Made by a program: the position numbers and the translations under genes. 64,000 bases of DNA from Tautonia plasticadhaerens. Its GTDB lineage: Bacteria > Planctomycetota > Planctomycetia > Isosphaerales > Isosphaeraceae. The stretch covers positions 4,588,001 to 4,652,000 of the forward strand of contig NZ_CP036426.1 in assembly GCF_007752535.1 (NCBI RefSeq), read 5' to 3'. Below the pieces are notes generated by a model. The model worked only from the letters and a program-made list of their open reading frames with translations, searched no databases and was not told the DNA's origin. Shown here one piece after another: positions 47,629 to 56,292 of the stretch; position 1 is the stretch's first letter; each line of letters starts with the position of its first letter.

Positions 47629-48150
47629 GGGCCGATGGAGCCTCAGCATCGAGGGGCGGGGCCCCTCAACAGGAAGATGGGGGAAGGTCAAGCCGGGGCG
47701 ATCGGGAGCGACCGCAACCCCGTGCACCTCCTCGGGGGTGCGGGAACGATGGCACGACGCCTCGCGAGGTCGGAGTGCGACCCATCCATTCTAAGGATCG
47801 CGCGTGTAAGGCGTGTGAATCAGGCGTGCGGGTCCGGTGAGTCCAGGTCTACCATCTTAGCGATAGGCTCCGCACCGTCAAGGACTTCCATCGGACTCGC
47901 CCGGCGCGGTCGATCCGCGTCTCGCCGCGGCCCCCGGCCGAGCCCGGGATCCGGGAGCCAGGCCCACCCGCGGACCGACCCGGACGTCCTGACGCGGTCG
48001 TCGTCGCGGCCGTCTTCGCGTGGACTCGGCACGGCCGGGCCACGTCCCAACGGATCGCGGCCCCCGGGGGGGCTCGGTGCGCCCAGGGCGACCCCCGAGT
48101 AAGACGCCACAAACCTTTTGAAGAACATCCGTTCTGGCAAGTCGACCCCT

Positions 48151-48173
48151 AGGGAAATGGGTTCGTTCCGTCG
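48151..48173. repeat. direct repeat word, copy 1
   Basis: Contains GGAAATGGGTTCGTTCCGT. A near-identical word GGAAATGGGTTCGCTCCGT lies about 200 bp to the right at 48354-48372, in otherwise unrelated flanks. It may be an intergenic repeat element. Confidence 0.5.
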
Positions 48174-48353
48174 AACGCCCTGACCGATTCGGGTTCGTCT
48201 CGCGGAGGGGAAATGCGTTATCCATCCGATGCGTCGCGGTCCCTCGGCTCGGCCATGGATCCGGGACCGGTGCGGCCGGTGCGCCAGGGACTGCCCGGAT
48301 GCCCGATCTACAACCCCTTTGGAGTTCGAGGGATGTGGCGATCATGGCGGGAG

Positions 48354-48372
48354 GAAATGGGTTCGCTCCGTA
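48354..48372. repeat. direct repeat word, copy 2
   Basis: Second copy of the word at 48151-48173, one mismatch. It is followed 19 nt later by the inverted repeat at 48391-48433. Confidence 0.5.
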
Positions 48373-48390
48373 AACCCGGCGGGTCGAAAT

Positions 48391-48433
48391 CGGGGCGGCC
48401 CGGTGTTCGATGCGAAGCCGAGGGGCCGCCCCG
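48391..48433. repeat. 11-bp inverted repeat
   Basis: CGGGGCGGCCC (48391-48401) pairs perfectly with GGGCCGCCCCG (48423-48433), loop 21 nt. It is far from any stop codon, so it may be part of the repeat element starting at 48354 rather than a terminator. Confidence 0.55.
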
Positions 48434-48892
48434 GGATGACCGAAGTTGTGGTCGAGCCGGGAGGATAGCGAGTGGGAGTGAGGGCAGCAATTCATGGTAG
48501 CACTCAGTACGACGAATTCAGATGGAAGGCTCAATCAATTCGCAAATGCGTGCGATGGCTGTCCCTTTGGGGTGGCGGTCGGCGGGTCTCGCAGACCAAC
48601 GGTCGATTTCGTTCAGCACGCGGCGGCGAAGGGAGCCCGGCGGGGTCGGAGTTCTCGTTGACTCCTATATGATCGAGACGAGGGCCGATTCCAGTCATCA
48701 ATTCCGGTCGCGGGTCGGCTGGCGAGGTTGGGATGAATCCCGGCCGTCGGGCGTCGAATAACCGGTCGGGGGGCCCGAGGGCTGCCCCTCACCTCCGGTC
48801 GCCCTTTGACAGGGGAGCGGGGCGGCGTTACTTTCCCGGACAAGTGTCGGACTCGTCCGGCGGGTCGAAGGTGCGAGCACGCGGGGGTGGTC

Positions 48893-49693
48893 ATGATCGC
48901 CAGGCGAGCCGGGGAGATCGGCGGGGGGGGGATCGGGGGCGGACCCGGATCCGGGTCCGCCCCCGGCTCGACCCTGGGCCGCTGGCGGGTGGTGATCCCG
49001 GGCTGGCCGCAGTGGAGGAGGGGGGATCGGGTCCGAGCAATGGTGCTGGCGGGTTCGTACGCCTCGGCCATGATGGTGGGGCTTTTCGCCTGGGGGACGG
49101 GACCGGGGGCGGCGCTGCTGGGGTTCGCGGCGCTCACGCACTCGGCCTCGGTGGCCGACGCGATCCGACAGGCGGCCTTCCCCGGTTTCGGGGCCTGGGC
49201 CCCCTGGTTCTCGGCCGCGGCGGGGCTGGGGGGGGCCGGCTACGCCCCGGCCCTGGCGGTCGCGCTGCAGTTCGCCTGCCCGGCCTGGACCGAAGGGGGG
49301 GGGTACCTGATCAACCGCTCGGCGTTCGAAGGCCGGGGGCCCGAGGCCGGACACTGGGTCTGGTTGGACCGGGAGCGACCCGATCGGCCCCGGCGGGTGG
49401 CGTTGGTGGTGGCCATCGGGGGGCAGCGGGTCTCCTGGTCCGAGGGGGTGCTCCGGGTCGACGGCATGCCGGCGTCGATCCCCCGGGGGGTGATCGACGA
49501 GGGGCGCCGATCCCGGGGCGAGTTCGACGTGCCGGCGGGGGCGTTGCTGGTCTTCGCGGATGAGCGTGACCTCCCGGGCCCGGCCCCCGGGGAGGCCGGC
49601 GACGGCCTCCTGACCCTGGTCGCCTCCGACCTGGCCCTCGGCCAGGCCTGGGCCCGCTACTTCCCAATCTGGCGTCGGGGCCTGCTCGGCTGA
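48893..49693 (+). CDS. membrane protein with degenerate signal-peptidase-like C-terminal domain
   Basis: 266 residues. A Gly-rich N-terminus is followed by LGRWRVVIPGWPQWRRGDRV and two or three membrane helices (about 52-80, 95-125), containing ASVADAIRQAAFPGFG. The C-terminal part resembles the S26 signal-peptidase beta fold: YLINRSAFEGRGPEAGHWVWL, a KRVVG-like strand VALVVAIGGQRVSW, then GVLRVDGMP and GQAWARYFPIW. The catalytic Ser-Met-x-Pro and Lys are not present where expected (CPAW instead), so peptidase activity is unlikely. The gene is not recognised by name. The ATG at 48893 is the best start, but no strong Shine-Dalgarno decides it. Confidence 0.7.
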   Translation: MIARRAGEIGGGGIGGGPGSGSAPGSTLGRWRVVIPGWPQWRRGDRVRAMVLAGSYASAMMVGLFAWGTGPGAALLGFAALTHSASVADAIRQAAFPGFGAWAPWFSAAAGLGGAGYAPALAVALQFACPAWTEGGGYLINRSAFEGRGPEAGHWVWLDRERPDRPRRVALVVAIGGQRVSWSEGVLRVDGMPASIPRGVIDEGRRSRGEFDVPAGALLVFADERDLPGPAPGEAGDGLLTLVASDLALGQAWARYFPIWRRGLLG

Positions 49694-49729
49694 CCACGGG
49701 CGGGCCGGGGACGCCCCGCGACCCGCCGA

Positions 49730-49749
49730 CCGGGGGCGAATCGCCCCGG
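49730..49749 (+). terminator. short hairpin after the 48893-49693 gene
   Basis: Stem of 6 bp plus 2 bp around a bulged G (49730-49738 with 49742-49749) and a 3-nt loop, 37 nt after the stop. No U-tract. Candidate only. Confidence 0.4.
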
Positions 49750-49906
49750 CCCGGCGGGGCGAGCCGGGGGAGGGCCCCCGACTCCGGAAAAATTCGGGGG
49801 GCGCATCGGGGTCTGATCGCCGGTTACTATGGGTGAGAGACTCGTCTCGATCGGCCGCAGTCGAGCCGGCGGATGGGACCGAAGTCGCCGGCCGGATCGA
49901 GTCACG

Positions 49907-50434
49907 ATGGATCACCTCTGGGCCCCCTGGCGGGCGCAATATGTCGAGCAGGGGGACCGCCCCTCCGGGGGGGCGGCGGCCTGCTTCCTCTGCCGGGGCC
50001 TGGCCGAGGGGGACGATCGGGGGAATCTGCTGGCCTGGCGCCGACCCCGCTCGGCCGTTTACTTGAACCGATACCCCTACAATAATGGTCACCTCCTGAT
50101 CGCCCCGAAGGCTCATCAGGCTCGGCTCGGGGACCTCGACGCCGGGGAGCTGGCCGAGCCGGTCGAGACGATCCGGCTGCTGGTCGGGGTGCTCGACCGG
50201 CTCTTGAAGCCGGACGGGTATAATGTCGGGTTGAACCTCGGCCGGTCGGCGGGGGCGGGCTTGCCGGGCCACCTGCACTGGCACGTCGTCCCCAGGTGGG
50301 ATGGGGATACGAACTTCATGCCCGTGCTCGGCCAGACGAAGGTGATCGTCCAGGGGCTGGCGGACTTCTACGATCGCCTCGTCTCGGAACTCGACCGGGA
50401 GGGGATGCGCGAGGTCGGGGGCGGGTCGGGGTGA
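49907..50434 (+). CDS. HIT-family nucleotide hydrolase/phosphorylase
   Basis: 175 residues. The N-terminus MDHLWAPWRAQYVEQ and the CFLC dyad are typical of the bacterial diadenosine-tetraphosphate-type HIT branch. The histidine triad HLHWHVVPRW lies at about 124-133. LNRYPYNNGHLLIAPKAH is the conserved strand region. The predicted activity is hydrolysis or phosphorolysis of dinucleoside polyphosphates in the cytosol. The ATG at 49907 was chosen because the family begins DHLWAPWR. It is 84 nt upstream of the PIN/TRAM gene on the same strand, possibly one operon. Confidence 0.9.
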   Translation: MDHLWAPWRAQYVEQGDRPSGGAAACFLCRGLAEGDDRGNLLAWRRPRSAVYLNRYPYNNGHLLIAPKAHQARLGDLDAGELAEPVETIRLLVGVLDRLLKPDGYNVGLNLGRSAGAGLPGHLHWHVVPRWDGDTNFMPVLGQTKVIVQGLADFYDRLVSELDREGMREVGGGSG

Positions 50435-50517
50435 TCGAGCCGATCGATCCGCCCCGGGGCGCGACCCCCAGGCAAGGGAAGGCATCGGGCGACCGATGAC
50501 CTCGGAGTCACCGGACC

Positions 50518-51573
50518 ATGCTGCTGGTCGCGATTCGAGCGGTATTCATCCTGGTCGCCGGCGGCCTGGCCGCGCGGCTGGCCACCATCACGGGAGGCCC
50601 GCCCTGGGCCCCCGCCGTCATCTTCCCCATCGTCATGGGCCTGGCCGCGCTGGTCGTGGTCATCGACGTGCTGACGCCCCGCAAGCGGATCCAGACGATC
50701 TCCGCGGTGTACTTCGGGCTGATCGTCGGGCTGATCCTCAGCTTCTTCCTGCAGCTCGCCCTGCAGCCGACGGTCGACATGTTCGGCGGGGGGACCGCCA
50801 CGGGGGTCGTCCAGGCGATCTTCGCGCTGGTCACGGTGGGGATCTGTTATTACACCGTCAGCACGCTCCTGCAGACCAAGGACGACTTCCGGTTCATCAT
50901 CCCCTACATGGAGTTCTCCAAGGAGGTCAAGGGGGCCAAGCCGCTGGTGCTGGACACGTCGGTCATCATCGACGGCCGGGTGGCCGACGTGGCCGAGGCG
51001 AGGGTGCTGGACCAGCCGCTGGTGGTCCCCCAGTTCGTCCTCCAGGAGTTGCAGGGGATCGCCGACAGCTCGGACAAGCTGAGGCGCAACCGGGGACGCC
51101 GGGGGCTGGACATCCTGAACCGGCTGCAGAAGTCGCCCGACGTCGAGATCCGGATCTTCGACTCTGAGCTTCCCGAGCTGGCCGGCATCCGGGAGGTCGA
51201 CCAGCGCCTGGTGATCCTGGCCAAGCACCTCGACGGCAAGGTCGTGACCAACGACTACAACCTGAACAAGATCGCCCGGCTCCAGGGGGTCGAGGTCATC
51301 AACCTCAACGACCTGGCCAACGCGCTGAAGCCGGTGGTGCTGCCCGGCGAGGCGCTCCAGGTGAAGCTCATCAAGCGCGGCGAGGAGCCCGGGCAGGGGG
51401 TGGGCTACCTCGACGACGGCACGATGGTCGTGGCCGAGCAGGGGGCCGGGCACCTGGGCGACATCGTCCGGATCACCGTCACCAGCGTGCTCCAGACCAG
51501 CGCCGGCCGGATGATCTTCGGCCGGATGGAAGGGGTGACCTCGGGCCACGGGGCCCATCGTGGGGGGCACTGA
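50518..51573 (+). CDS. PIN/TRAM-domain integral membrane protein (YacL-like)
   Basis: 351 residues. Four N-terminal helices (about 4-24, 30-52, 64-84 and 95-118) are followed by a PIN nuclease domain (about 142-275) with acidic residues in LVLDTSVIIDGRV, ELQGIAD and VTNDYNL. A C-terminal TRAM domain follows (about 285-340, GQGVGYLDDGTMVVAEQG). This matches the PIN/TRAM ATPase-less family that includes YacL. PIN domains cleave RNA, and the substrate of this family is uncertain. The start ATG at 50518 opens the first helix. Transcription converges on the foldase gene at 51810, with a large hairpin between. Confidence 0.92.
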   Translation: MLLVAIRAVFILVAGGLAARLATITGGPPWAPAVIFPIVMGLAALVVVIDVLTPRKRIQTISAVYFGLIVGLILSFFLQLALQPTVDMFGGGTATGVVQAIFALVTVGICYYTVSTLLQTKDDFRFIIPYMEFSKEVKGAKPLVLDTSVIIDGRVADVAEARVLDQPLVVPQFVLQELQGIADSSDKLRRNRGRRGLDILNRLQKSPDVEIRIFDSELPELAGIREVDQRLVILAKHLDGKVVTNDYNLNKIARLQGVEVINLNDLANALKPVVLPGEALQVKLIKRGEEPGQGVGYLDDGTMVVAEQGAGHLGDIVRITVTSVLQTSAGRMIFGRMEGVTSGHGAHRGGH

Positions 51574-51730
51574 TCGGTCGGTGACAGGCGACCGCCGGGT
51601 GCCCTGGCCCGGCGGGCTGCCCCCGGGCATCGGTCACCTGACCGGGCGTCGGAGGCGGCCGCCATCGGGCTCCGGGCCGCCACGCTCGGCGCCCGGGGCC
51701 GGCCGGGCCCGGCGGGACCCGGGAAGCAGG

Positions 51731-51765
51731 AGGGCCGCCCGACCGTGGAACGGTCGGGCGGCCCT
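51731..51765. terminator. bidirectional terminator-type hairpin
   Basis: A perfect 16-bp stem (51731-51746 with 51750-51765) and a 3-nt GGA loop between convergent genes: 157 nt after the PIN/TRAM stop and 45 nt after the foldase stop. No U-tract on either strand, but the stem is among the most stable structures of the window. Confidence 0.75.
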
Positions 51766-51809
51766 CGATCGATTCGGGCATGACGAGAGGTGGGCCGGGA
51801 TGGGCCGCC

Positions 51810-53066
51810 TCACTCGGGAGCCGGGGAGGAGCCGGGGAGGCCTGGGGTCTCGGGGGCGCCGACGGGACGCTCGATCTCGGCGTCCGGGTCTCCCTTTTGC
51901 TGCTCGTAGGCGCGGAGCTGCTCGACGGCCTTGGAGTCGGGGATCTCCTGGTCGGGCCTGGACATCCGGGCCCGGGAGACCTCCTCGTCGCGAACCGACG
52001 TCTCGGCCTGCTTGGAGCCGGAGTGCTTGACCTGGCCGGTGAGGTGGTTCTCGACGGACGACTGGAGGAACAGCTCCTCCATGACCGTCTGCATCTCGGC
52101 CTGGACCTTGGCCTCGTGGATCTGGGCCTTCATCTGGGCGACGATGGTCGGGTCGGCGCGGTCGACCTCCTGAGAGGGCTTGACCTCCTCGCGCTGGAAG
52201 ATCACCCAGGCGGCCTCGCTCACCTGGATCGGGCCCGTGAAGTCGCCGTCCTTGGGCTTGTGGGTGGGGTCGGAGTCGTTGGGGTCGCCGTCGACGAGCT
52301 GGGCGAAGGCGGCATCGGAGACCTGGAGCGGCTCGGCGTGTCGGCCGATCGGCTGGGCGAGCAGGCCGCCGATGGGGGCGGAGTCGGTGTCCATCGAGAG
52401 TTCCTGGGCGAGCTTGGCGAAGCCGCCGGGGTTCTCCCGGACCTTGTTCCAGACGTCCTTGGCCTTGGCCAGGGTGTCGACCAGGATCATCCGGACGACC
52501 AGCTTCTCGCCGAAGTAGGCCTCGAAGGCCTTGGAGACGTCCTCGTCGGTGACCTGCACGCGGGGCTCGGCCAGCTTGCGGAGGGCGACGCCGGGGAAGG
52601 CGATGTACTCGGCGTATTGCCGGGGGCTGAGGTTGCGCTCCTTGGCCAGGGCGCGGAGGAAGGCCTCGCGGTCGATGCCGGACCGGGCGGCGTTGCGGTC
52701 GATCTCGGCGTCGACCTCGGCGGCGGTGACGGAGAGGTCCTTGGCCTTGATCGCCTGGTCGAGCAGCGACCGCATGATCAGGGTCTCGAGCACCTCCAGG
52801 CCGTGCCGGGAGACGCACTCGTCGGCCAGCTTCCCCCGGGAGATGACCTGGCCGTTGACCACGGCGATCGGGTCGCCCGGGTTGGCCGGCACGGCCCGGA
52901 TGGAGAGCTGCGGGATCGGCCCGGCCGGCCCCTGGGCATTGCCCGGGACGCCGTCGTTGGCCTGCGTCTGCTGCTGCTGGGGGCGGGCCCGGGCCGTGCC
53001 CATCCCGAGCCCGACGACCACCGCGGCCAGCGCAACGAGGCGGCCGGTTCGGATCAGTTCGCCCAT
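51810..53066 (-). CDS. PpiC/SurA-type periplasmic peptidylprolyl isomerase
   Basis: 418 residues. A signal peptide (about 1-27, ending TARARPQ) precedes a Gln-rich mature start. The SurA/PrsA-like N-domain carries IAVVNGQVISRGKLADEC and LETLIMRSLLDQAIKAK. A rotamase region follows (about 190-310), with VRMILVDTLAKAKDVWNKV, FAKLAQELSMDTDSAPIGG and GDFTGPIQVSEAAWVIF. The charged C-terminus is low in complexity. The protein is predicted to chaperone or isomerise envelope proteins, possibly BamA substrates. The ATG at 53066 has an excellent AAGGAGGG Shine-Dalgarno. It is divergent from ggt, with 143 bp between the two starts. Confidence 0.88.
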   Translation of the reverse strand: MGELIRTGRLVALAAVVVGLGMGTARARPQQQQTQANDGVPGNAQGPAGPIPQLSIRAVPANPGDPIAVVNGQVISRGKLADECVSRHGLEVLETLIMRSLLDQAIKAKDLSVTAAEVDAEIDRNAARSGIDREAFLRALAKERNLSPRQYAEYIAFPGVALRKLAEPRVQVTDEDVSKAFEAYFGEKLVVRMILVDTLAKAKDVWNKVRENPGGFAKLAQELSMDTDSAPIGGLLAQPIGRHAEPLQVSDAAFAQLVDGDPNDSDPTHKPKDGDFTGPIQVSEAAWVIFQREEVKPSQEVDRADPTIVAQMKAQIHEAKVQAEMQTVMEELFLQSSVENHLTGQVKHSGSKQAETSVRDEEVSRARMSRPDQEIPDSKAVEQLRAYEQQKGDPDAEIERPVGAPETPGLPGSSPAPE

Positions 53067-53209
53067 TGTCGTCCCTCCTTGAACTCGTCGCGCCGGGGAA
53101 CTCCGATGGCGATCCGGCACGTTCCGGCCGATACCATAACGTTCGGGCCCGCGCGGTCAACGCCGATTCGGCGATCCTCGGGACCCGATCGCGTCCGGCC
53201 TCGGATCGA

Positions 53210-55051
53210 ATGGCCCTCATCTCGGAGACGATCGACGTGAGCAACCCTGCGGTGTCGGCGCCCCGCCCCTCCTCGCCCCCCCCCGGACCGGACGCTCCTC
53301 CCGCGCGACGACGGCCGATGCCACCCTGGTTCGCCCCGTCTGTCGCCTTGCTGGCGGTGGCCACCGGCCCGTCCTCGGCCGAGGAGTTCGCGACTTACGC
53401 GGTCGTCTCCCAGGAGTCCCACGCCTCGGACGTGGGCCGGGAGGTGCTCCGCAAGGGGGGCAACGCGATCGACTCGGCCGTGGCCACGGCCTTCGCCCTG
53501 GCGGTGACGCACCCGGCGGCGGGGAACATCGGCGGCGGGGGGTTCATCGTGGCCTTCGTCGCCGATCGGGGCGAGGTCGTCACCTATGACTTCCGGGAGC
53601 GGGCCCCCCGGGCCGCCACCGAGCGGACGTACCTGTCTCCCGAGGGCAGGCTCCTGCCCCGGTACCGCGCGGGCCTCTGGGCCGGGGGCGTGCCGGGGAC
53701 GGTGAGGGGGCTCGCCCTGGCCCACGAGCAGCTCGGGACGCTCGACTGGGCCGAGCTGGTCCGGCCGGCCGTCGATCTGGCCGAGCGGGGGTTCCCCGTC
53801 TCCGACACGCTGGCCCGGTCGCTCAATGCGCAATTGTTCGTGGACGACGGCGCCGCCGACCTGCTCGACGGCAGCGGCCGGGGCGCCCGGCTGGCCGACT
53901 TCCCCGCCTCCGTCGCCGCCTTCCGGAAGCCCGACGGCACCCCCTGGGTGGAAGGGGACGTCCTCCGGCAGCCGGACCTGGCCGCCACCCTCTCCCGGGT
54001 CGCCGAGGACGGCCCCGACGCCTTCTACGCCGGGGAGATCGCCGACCGGATCGCCGAGGCCATGCGGGCCGGGGGCGGCCTGATCTCGGAGGAGGACCTG
54101 GAGTCCTACGAGGCCGTCCGCCGGGCGCCGGTCCACGGCACCTTCCGGGGGTTCGACGTCTTCGGCATGGGCCCGCCCTCCTCGGGGGGGATCGTCACCG
54201 TGCTGATGCTCAACCTCCTGGAACGCTTCGACCTCGCCGCCGACGGCCCGGAGGACCCCGAGACCCTGCACCGGATCACCGAGGCCATGCGCCGGGCCTT
54301 CTTCGTCCGGGCCACCGAGATCGCCGACCCGGACTTCGTCGACGTGCCGGTCGACGAATTGACCTCGAAGGATTTCGCCGACGAGCTGGCCGGGTCGATC
54401 GGCCCGATCGCCACGCCGAGCGAGGACCTGGCCGACTTCCCGATCGCCGGGCTGGTGGCCGAGGGGACCGACACGACGCACCTCTCGGTCCTCGACGGCG
54501 ACGGCAACGCCGTGGCCCTGACCTACACGCTGGAGCAGGGCTACGGCTCCAAGGCGGTCGTCCCCGGGCTCGGATTCCTGCTCAACAATGAGATGGGGGA
54601 CTTCAACCTCGTGCCGGGCGTGACCAGCACCTCGGGCCTGATCGGCACGAGGCCGAACGTGATCGCCCCGGGCAAGCGGATGCTCAGCTCCATGTCGCCG
54701 ACGATCGTGCTGGAGGACGGCAAGGTCCGGCTCGTCACCGGCTCCCCCGGCGGCCGGACGATCCCGAACACGGTGCTCTGGGTCGTGCTCAACGTGCTGG
54801 AGTTCGGCCGGTCGCCCCGGGAGGCCGTCGACGCCCCCCGGTCGCACCACTCCTGGTTCCCCGACCGGCTGACCCTCGAAGGCGACTCCTGGCCCGAGGC
54901 CGCCATCCAGGGGCTCCGAGACCGGGGCCATCGCGTGCGATCGACCCCCCTGCAGGGGGACGCGCACTCGATCGTCGTCGACCCGGGGACGGGGATCATC
55001 CACGGGGTGAACGACCGCCGACGCAGCACGTCGAAGGCGTCCGGAGGCTGA
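53210..55051 (+). CDS. ggt: gamma-glutamyltranspeptidase
   Basis: 613 residues. An N-terminal signal region (hydrophobic FAPSVALLAVATGPSSA) lies after an RRR. The catalytic nucleophile is Thr422 (the first Thr of TTHLSV), where the precursor is cleaved. Conserved segments are GFLLNNEMGDF, LSSMSPTIV and GSPGG. Family markers NIGGGGFIV and FRERAP occur in the large subunit. The enzyme cleaves glutathione and gamma-glutamyl compounds outside the cytoplasm. The start is uncertain: ATG 53210 keeps the RRR, while ATG 53318 would begin just before the signal and give Thr386. The foldase gene is divergent. Confidence 0.93.
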   Translation: MALISETIDVSNPAVSAPRPSSPPPGPDAPPARRRPMPPWFAPSVALLAVATGPSSAEEFATYAVVSQESHASDVGREVLRKGGNAIDSAVATAFALAVTHPAAGNIGGGGFIVAFVADRGEVVTYDFRERAPRAATERTYLSPEGRLLPRYRAGLWAGGVPGTVRGLALAHEQLGTLDWAELVRPAVDLAERGFPVSDTLARSLNAQLFVDDGAADLLDGSGRGARLADFPASVAAFRKPDGTPWVEGDVLRQPDLAATLSRVAEDGPDAFYAGEIADRIAEAMRAGGGLISEEDLESYEAVRRAPVHGTFRGFDVFGMGPPSSGGIVTVLMLNLLERFDLAADGPEDPETLHRITEAMRRAFFVRATEIADPDFVDVPVDELTSKDFADELAGSIGPIATPSEDLADFPIAGLVAEGTDTTHLSVLDGDGNAVALTYTLEQGYGSKAVVPGLGFLLNNEMGDFNLVPGVTSTSGLIGTRPNVIAPGKRMLSSMSPTIVLEDGKVRLVTGSPGGRTIPNTVLWVVLNVLEFGRSPREAVDAPRSHHSWFPDRLTLEGDSWPEAAIQGLRDRGHRVRSTPLQGDAHSIVVDPGTGIIHGVNDRRRSTSKASGG

Positions 55052-55075
55052 TCGGGGCCCCCCCGGGGGCCCCGA
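55052..55075 (+). terminator. hairpin at the ggt stop
   Basis: An 11-bp stem (55052-55062 with 55065-55075) and a 2-nt loop, beginning at the base after the TGA. No U-tract. Likely the transcript end. Confidence 0.6.
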
Positions 55076-55103
55076 GGGCGAGATTCCCGCGAAAAACGCT
55101 GCC

Positions 55104-55138
55104 TTGGCGCTGTCTTTCGGCGATATTTCCTGTATATT
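55104..55138 (+). promoter_or_regulatory. possible promoter of the HU-like gene
   Basis: The AT-rich stretch at 55111-55140 contains TGTCTT, GATATTTCC and TATATT (55133-55138), about 120 nt before the start codon. TTGGCG at 55104-55109 is too far from TATATT for standard spacing. The AT-rich block is real, but the exact -35/-10 pair is uncertain. Confidence 0.3.
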
Positions 55139-55258
55139 TCGGGCCGGAGCGTCGATCTGGTTCCGCAGGAGCTACGTTCGAGCCTCCCCGCCGCGGGCCG
55201 AGGCCGAAGGGTGAGCTCTCGAGGACCGTCGATCATCGATCAGGAGGGGACGAGATCC

Positions 55259-55645
55259 ATGGCCGCGAAGAAAGCCGCCCCGAAGGCCGCCGCCGCCGCG
55301 AAGCCCGAGGCCAAGACCGCCAAGGTCCGGCCGATGACCAAGAACGAGCTCTACTCCACGCTCTCCGAGAAGACCGGCGTGGCCAAGAAGGACGTCGCCA
55401 GCCTCTTCGAGAACCTCGACGAGCTGGTCCGCACCTCGCTCACCAAGCGGGGCGGCCCCAAGCAGTTCGTCCTGCCGGGCCTCCTGAAGATCCGGCTCGC
55501 CGAGAAGAAGGCCACCCCCGCCAAGAAGGGGCGCAATCCCCAGACCGGCGAGATCATCAACATCCCGGCCAAGCCGAAGCGGAACACCGTCAAGGTCACC
55601 CCGCTGAAGGCCCTCAAGGACTCGGTCCTGACGGGCTCGAAGTAA
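55259..55645 (+). CDS. HU-like histone family DNA-binding protein
   Basis: 128 residues. An Ala/Lys-rich N-terminal extension (about 2-24, [21 protein letters not shown]) resembles histone-like tails and precedes the HU/IHF fold. That fold shows [27 protein letters not shown], then LPGLLKIRL and the DNA-binding-arm-like [15 protein letters not shown], ending [13 protein letters not shown]. The ATG at 55259 has AGGAGGGG at 55240-55247, so the longer frame from 55211 is not used. HU proteins bend and compact DNA. The basic tail suggests nucleoid condensation, as in other planctomycetes (inference). It is monocistronic and followed by a hairpin. Confidence 0.93.
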   Translation: MAAKKAAPKAAAAAKPEAKTAKVRPMTKNELYSTLSEKTGVAKKDVASLFENLDELVRTSLTKRGGPKQFVLPGLLKIRLAEKKATPAKKGRNPQTGEIINIPAKPKRNTVKVTPLKALKDSVLTGSK

Positions 55646-55656
55646 CGCAACCTCCG

Positions 55657-55691
55657 GCGGAGGAGGCGCCCCAGCGGCCCGCCTCCTCCGC
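55657..55691 (+). terminator. hairpin after the HU-like gene
   Basis: A perfect 12-bp stem (55657-55668 with 55680-55691) and an 11-nt loop, 11 nt after the stop codon. No U-tract. Confidence 0.7.
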
Positions 55692-55715
55692 GTCCCCGGC
55701 CGACGGACGCCCCCG

Positions 55716-56144
55716 ATGGACACCCCCGGATCCGCCACCGCCCCCGGCCTCACCGCCCGGCCCGGCCCCGGCGATCTCGTCCGACCCCGGGCCGAGGCCC
55801 CGACGGTCCCTCGCCCCTGCGGCCAGGGCACCCGACTGTTCACCTCCGAGGACGGCCCGCCGGCCAATCCCCACGTCACCTTCATCACCGACTCGGTCGG
55901 GCACGACCACGCCCGCCGCGCCGGGATGTACTCCATCCTCGAAGGGACCGGCGAGCCGGGGCTGAACGACAACGTCGTCGCCGTCGAGCCCGGCATGCTC
56001 GCGGTCATCGAGCCCGACACCGCCCATCGCCTCCGCCGCGAGCAGGGCGTCCGCACCCTCGTCCTCGGCAAACCCGCCTGGCACCCCGACGACGAGTCCT
56101 TCGACGATGACCGTGCCCCGGCCCGATCCCCCGACGCCTCCTGA
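55716..56144 (+). CDS. cupin-domain protein
   Basis: 142 residues. The central cupin fold carries [28 protein letters not shown], then [19 protein letters not shown]. The His residues in GHDH and TAHR and the Glu in the strand match cupin metal ligands. The flanks are Pro/Ala-rich. No close functional family can be named: cupins range from isomerases to binding proteins. The ATG at 55716 lies right after the HU hairpin. Codon use is like its neighbours. The 63 bp between its stop and tRNA-Leu carry no gene. Confidence 0.8.
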   Translation: MDTPGSATAPGLTARPGPGDLVRPRAEAPTVPRPCGQGTRLFTSEDGPPANPHVTFITDSVGHDHARRAGMYSILEGTGEPGLNDNVVAVEPGMLAVIEPDTAHRLRREQGVRTLVLGKPAWHPDDESFDDDRAPARSPDAS

Positions 56145-56207
56145 TCCCGATCCGTCCGGCCGATCGATCGATCGCCCTCGATCCGCCGAGACGCCCCGCA
56201 ACCACTC

Positions 56208-56292
56208 GCCGGCGTGGCGGAACGGCAGACGCAGGGGACTTAAAATCCCCCGGGGGGGAACCCCCGTGTGGGTTCGACTCCCACCGCCGGCA
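56208..56292 (+). tRNA. tRNA-Leu(UAA)
   Basis: An 85-nt cloverleaf. The 7-bp acceptor stem GCCGGCG/CGCCGGC (56208-56214 with 56285-56291) has discriminator A at 56292. The anticodon stem GGGGA/TCCCC surrounds loop CTTAAAA, with anticodon TAA at 56241-56243. The long variable arm is CGGGGGGGAACCCCCG, and the T-arm is GTGGGTTCGACTCCCAC. The long variable arm confirms a type II tRNA. CCA is not encoded. A decayed relative lies at 62956-63041 in the same orientation. Confidence 0.95.

Larger units (their letters stand above)
47629..48892. other. gene-free interval with repeats and hairpins
   Basis: About 1.26 kb upstream of fusA and of the plus-strand gene at 48893. It holds a 7-bp hairpin at 47651-47667 (fusA leader), a direct repeat near 48155 and 48356, and an 11-bp inverted repeat at 48391-48433. 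Short open frames here (for example 48213-48500) have no family signature and no Shine-Dalgarno and are left out. AT-rich words near 48510-48560 and 48660-48700 may include promoters. Confidence 0.6.

Noticed and set aside
45205-48102. 965-residue plus-strand frame opposite fusA
   Set aside because: Antisense shadow of a highly conserved gene, with no recognisable domain.
48213-48500. Small genes in the 47.6-48.9 kb gap
   Set aside because: Several overlapping short frames with no Shine-Dalgarno, no motif and repeat-like content.
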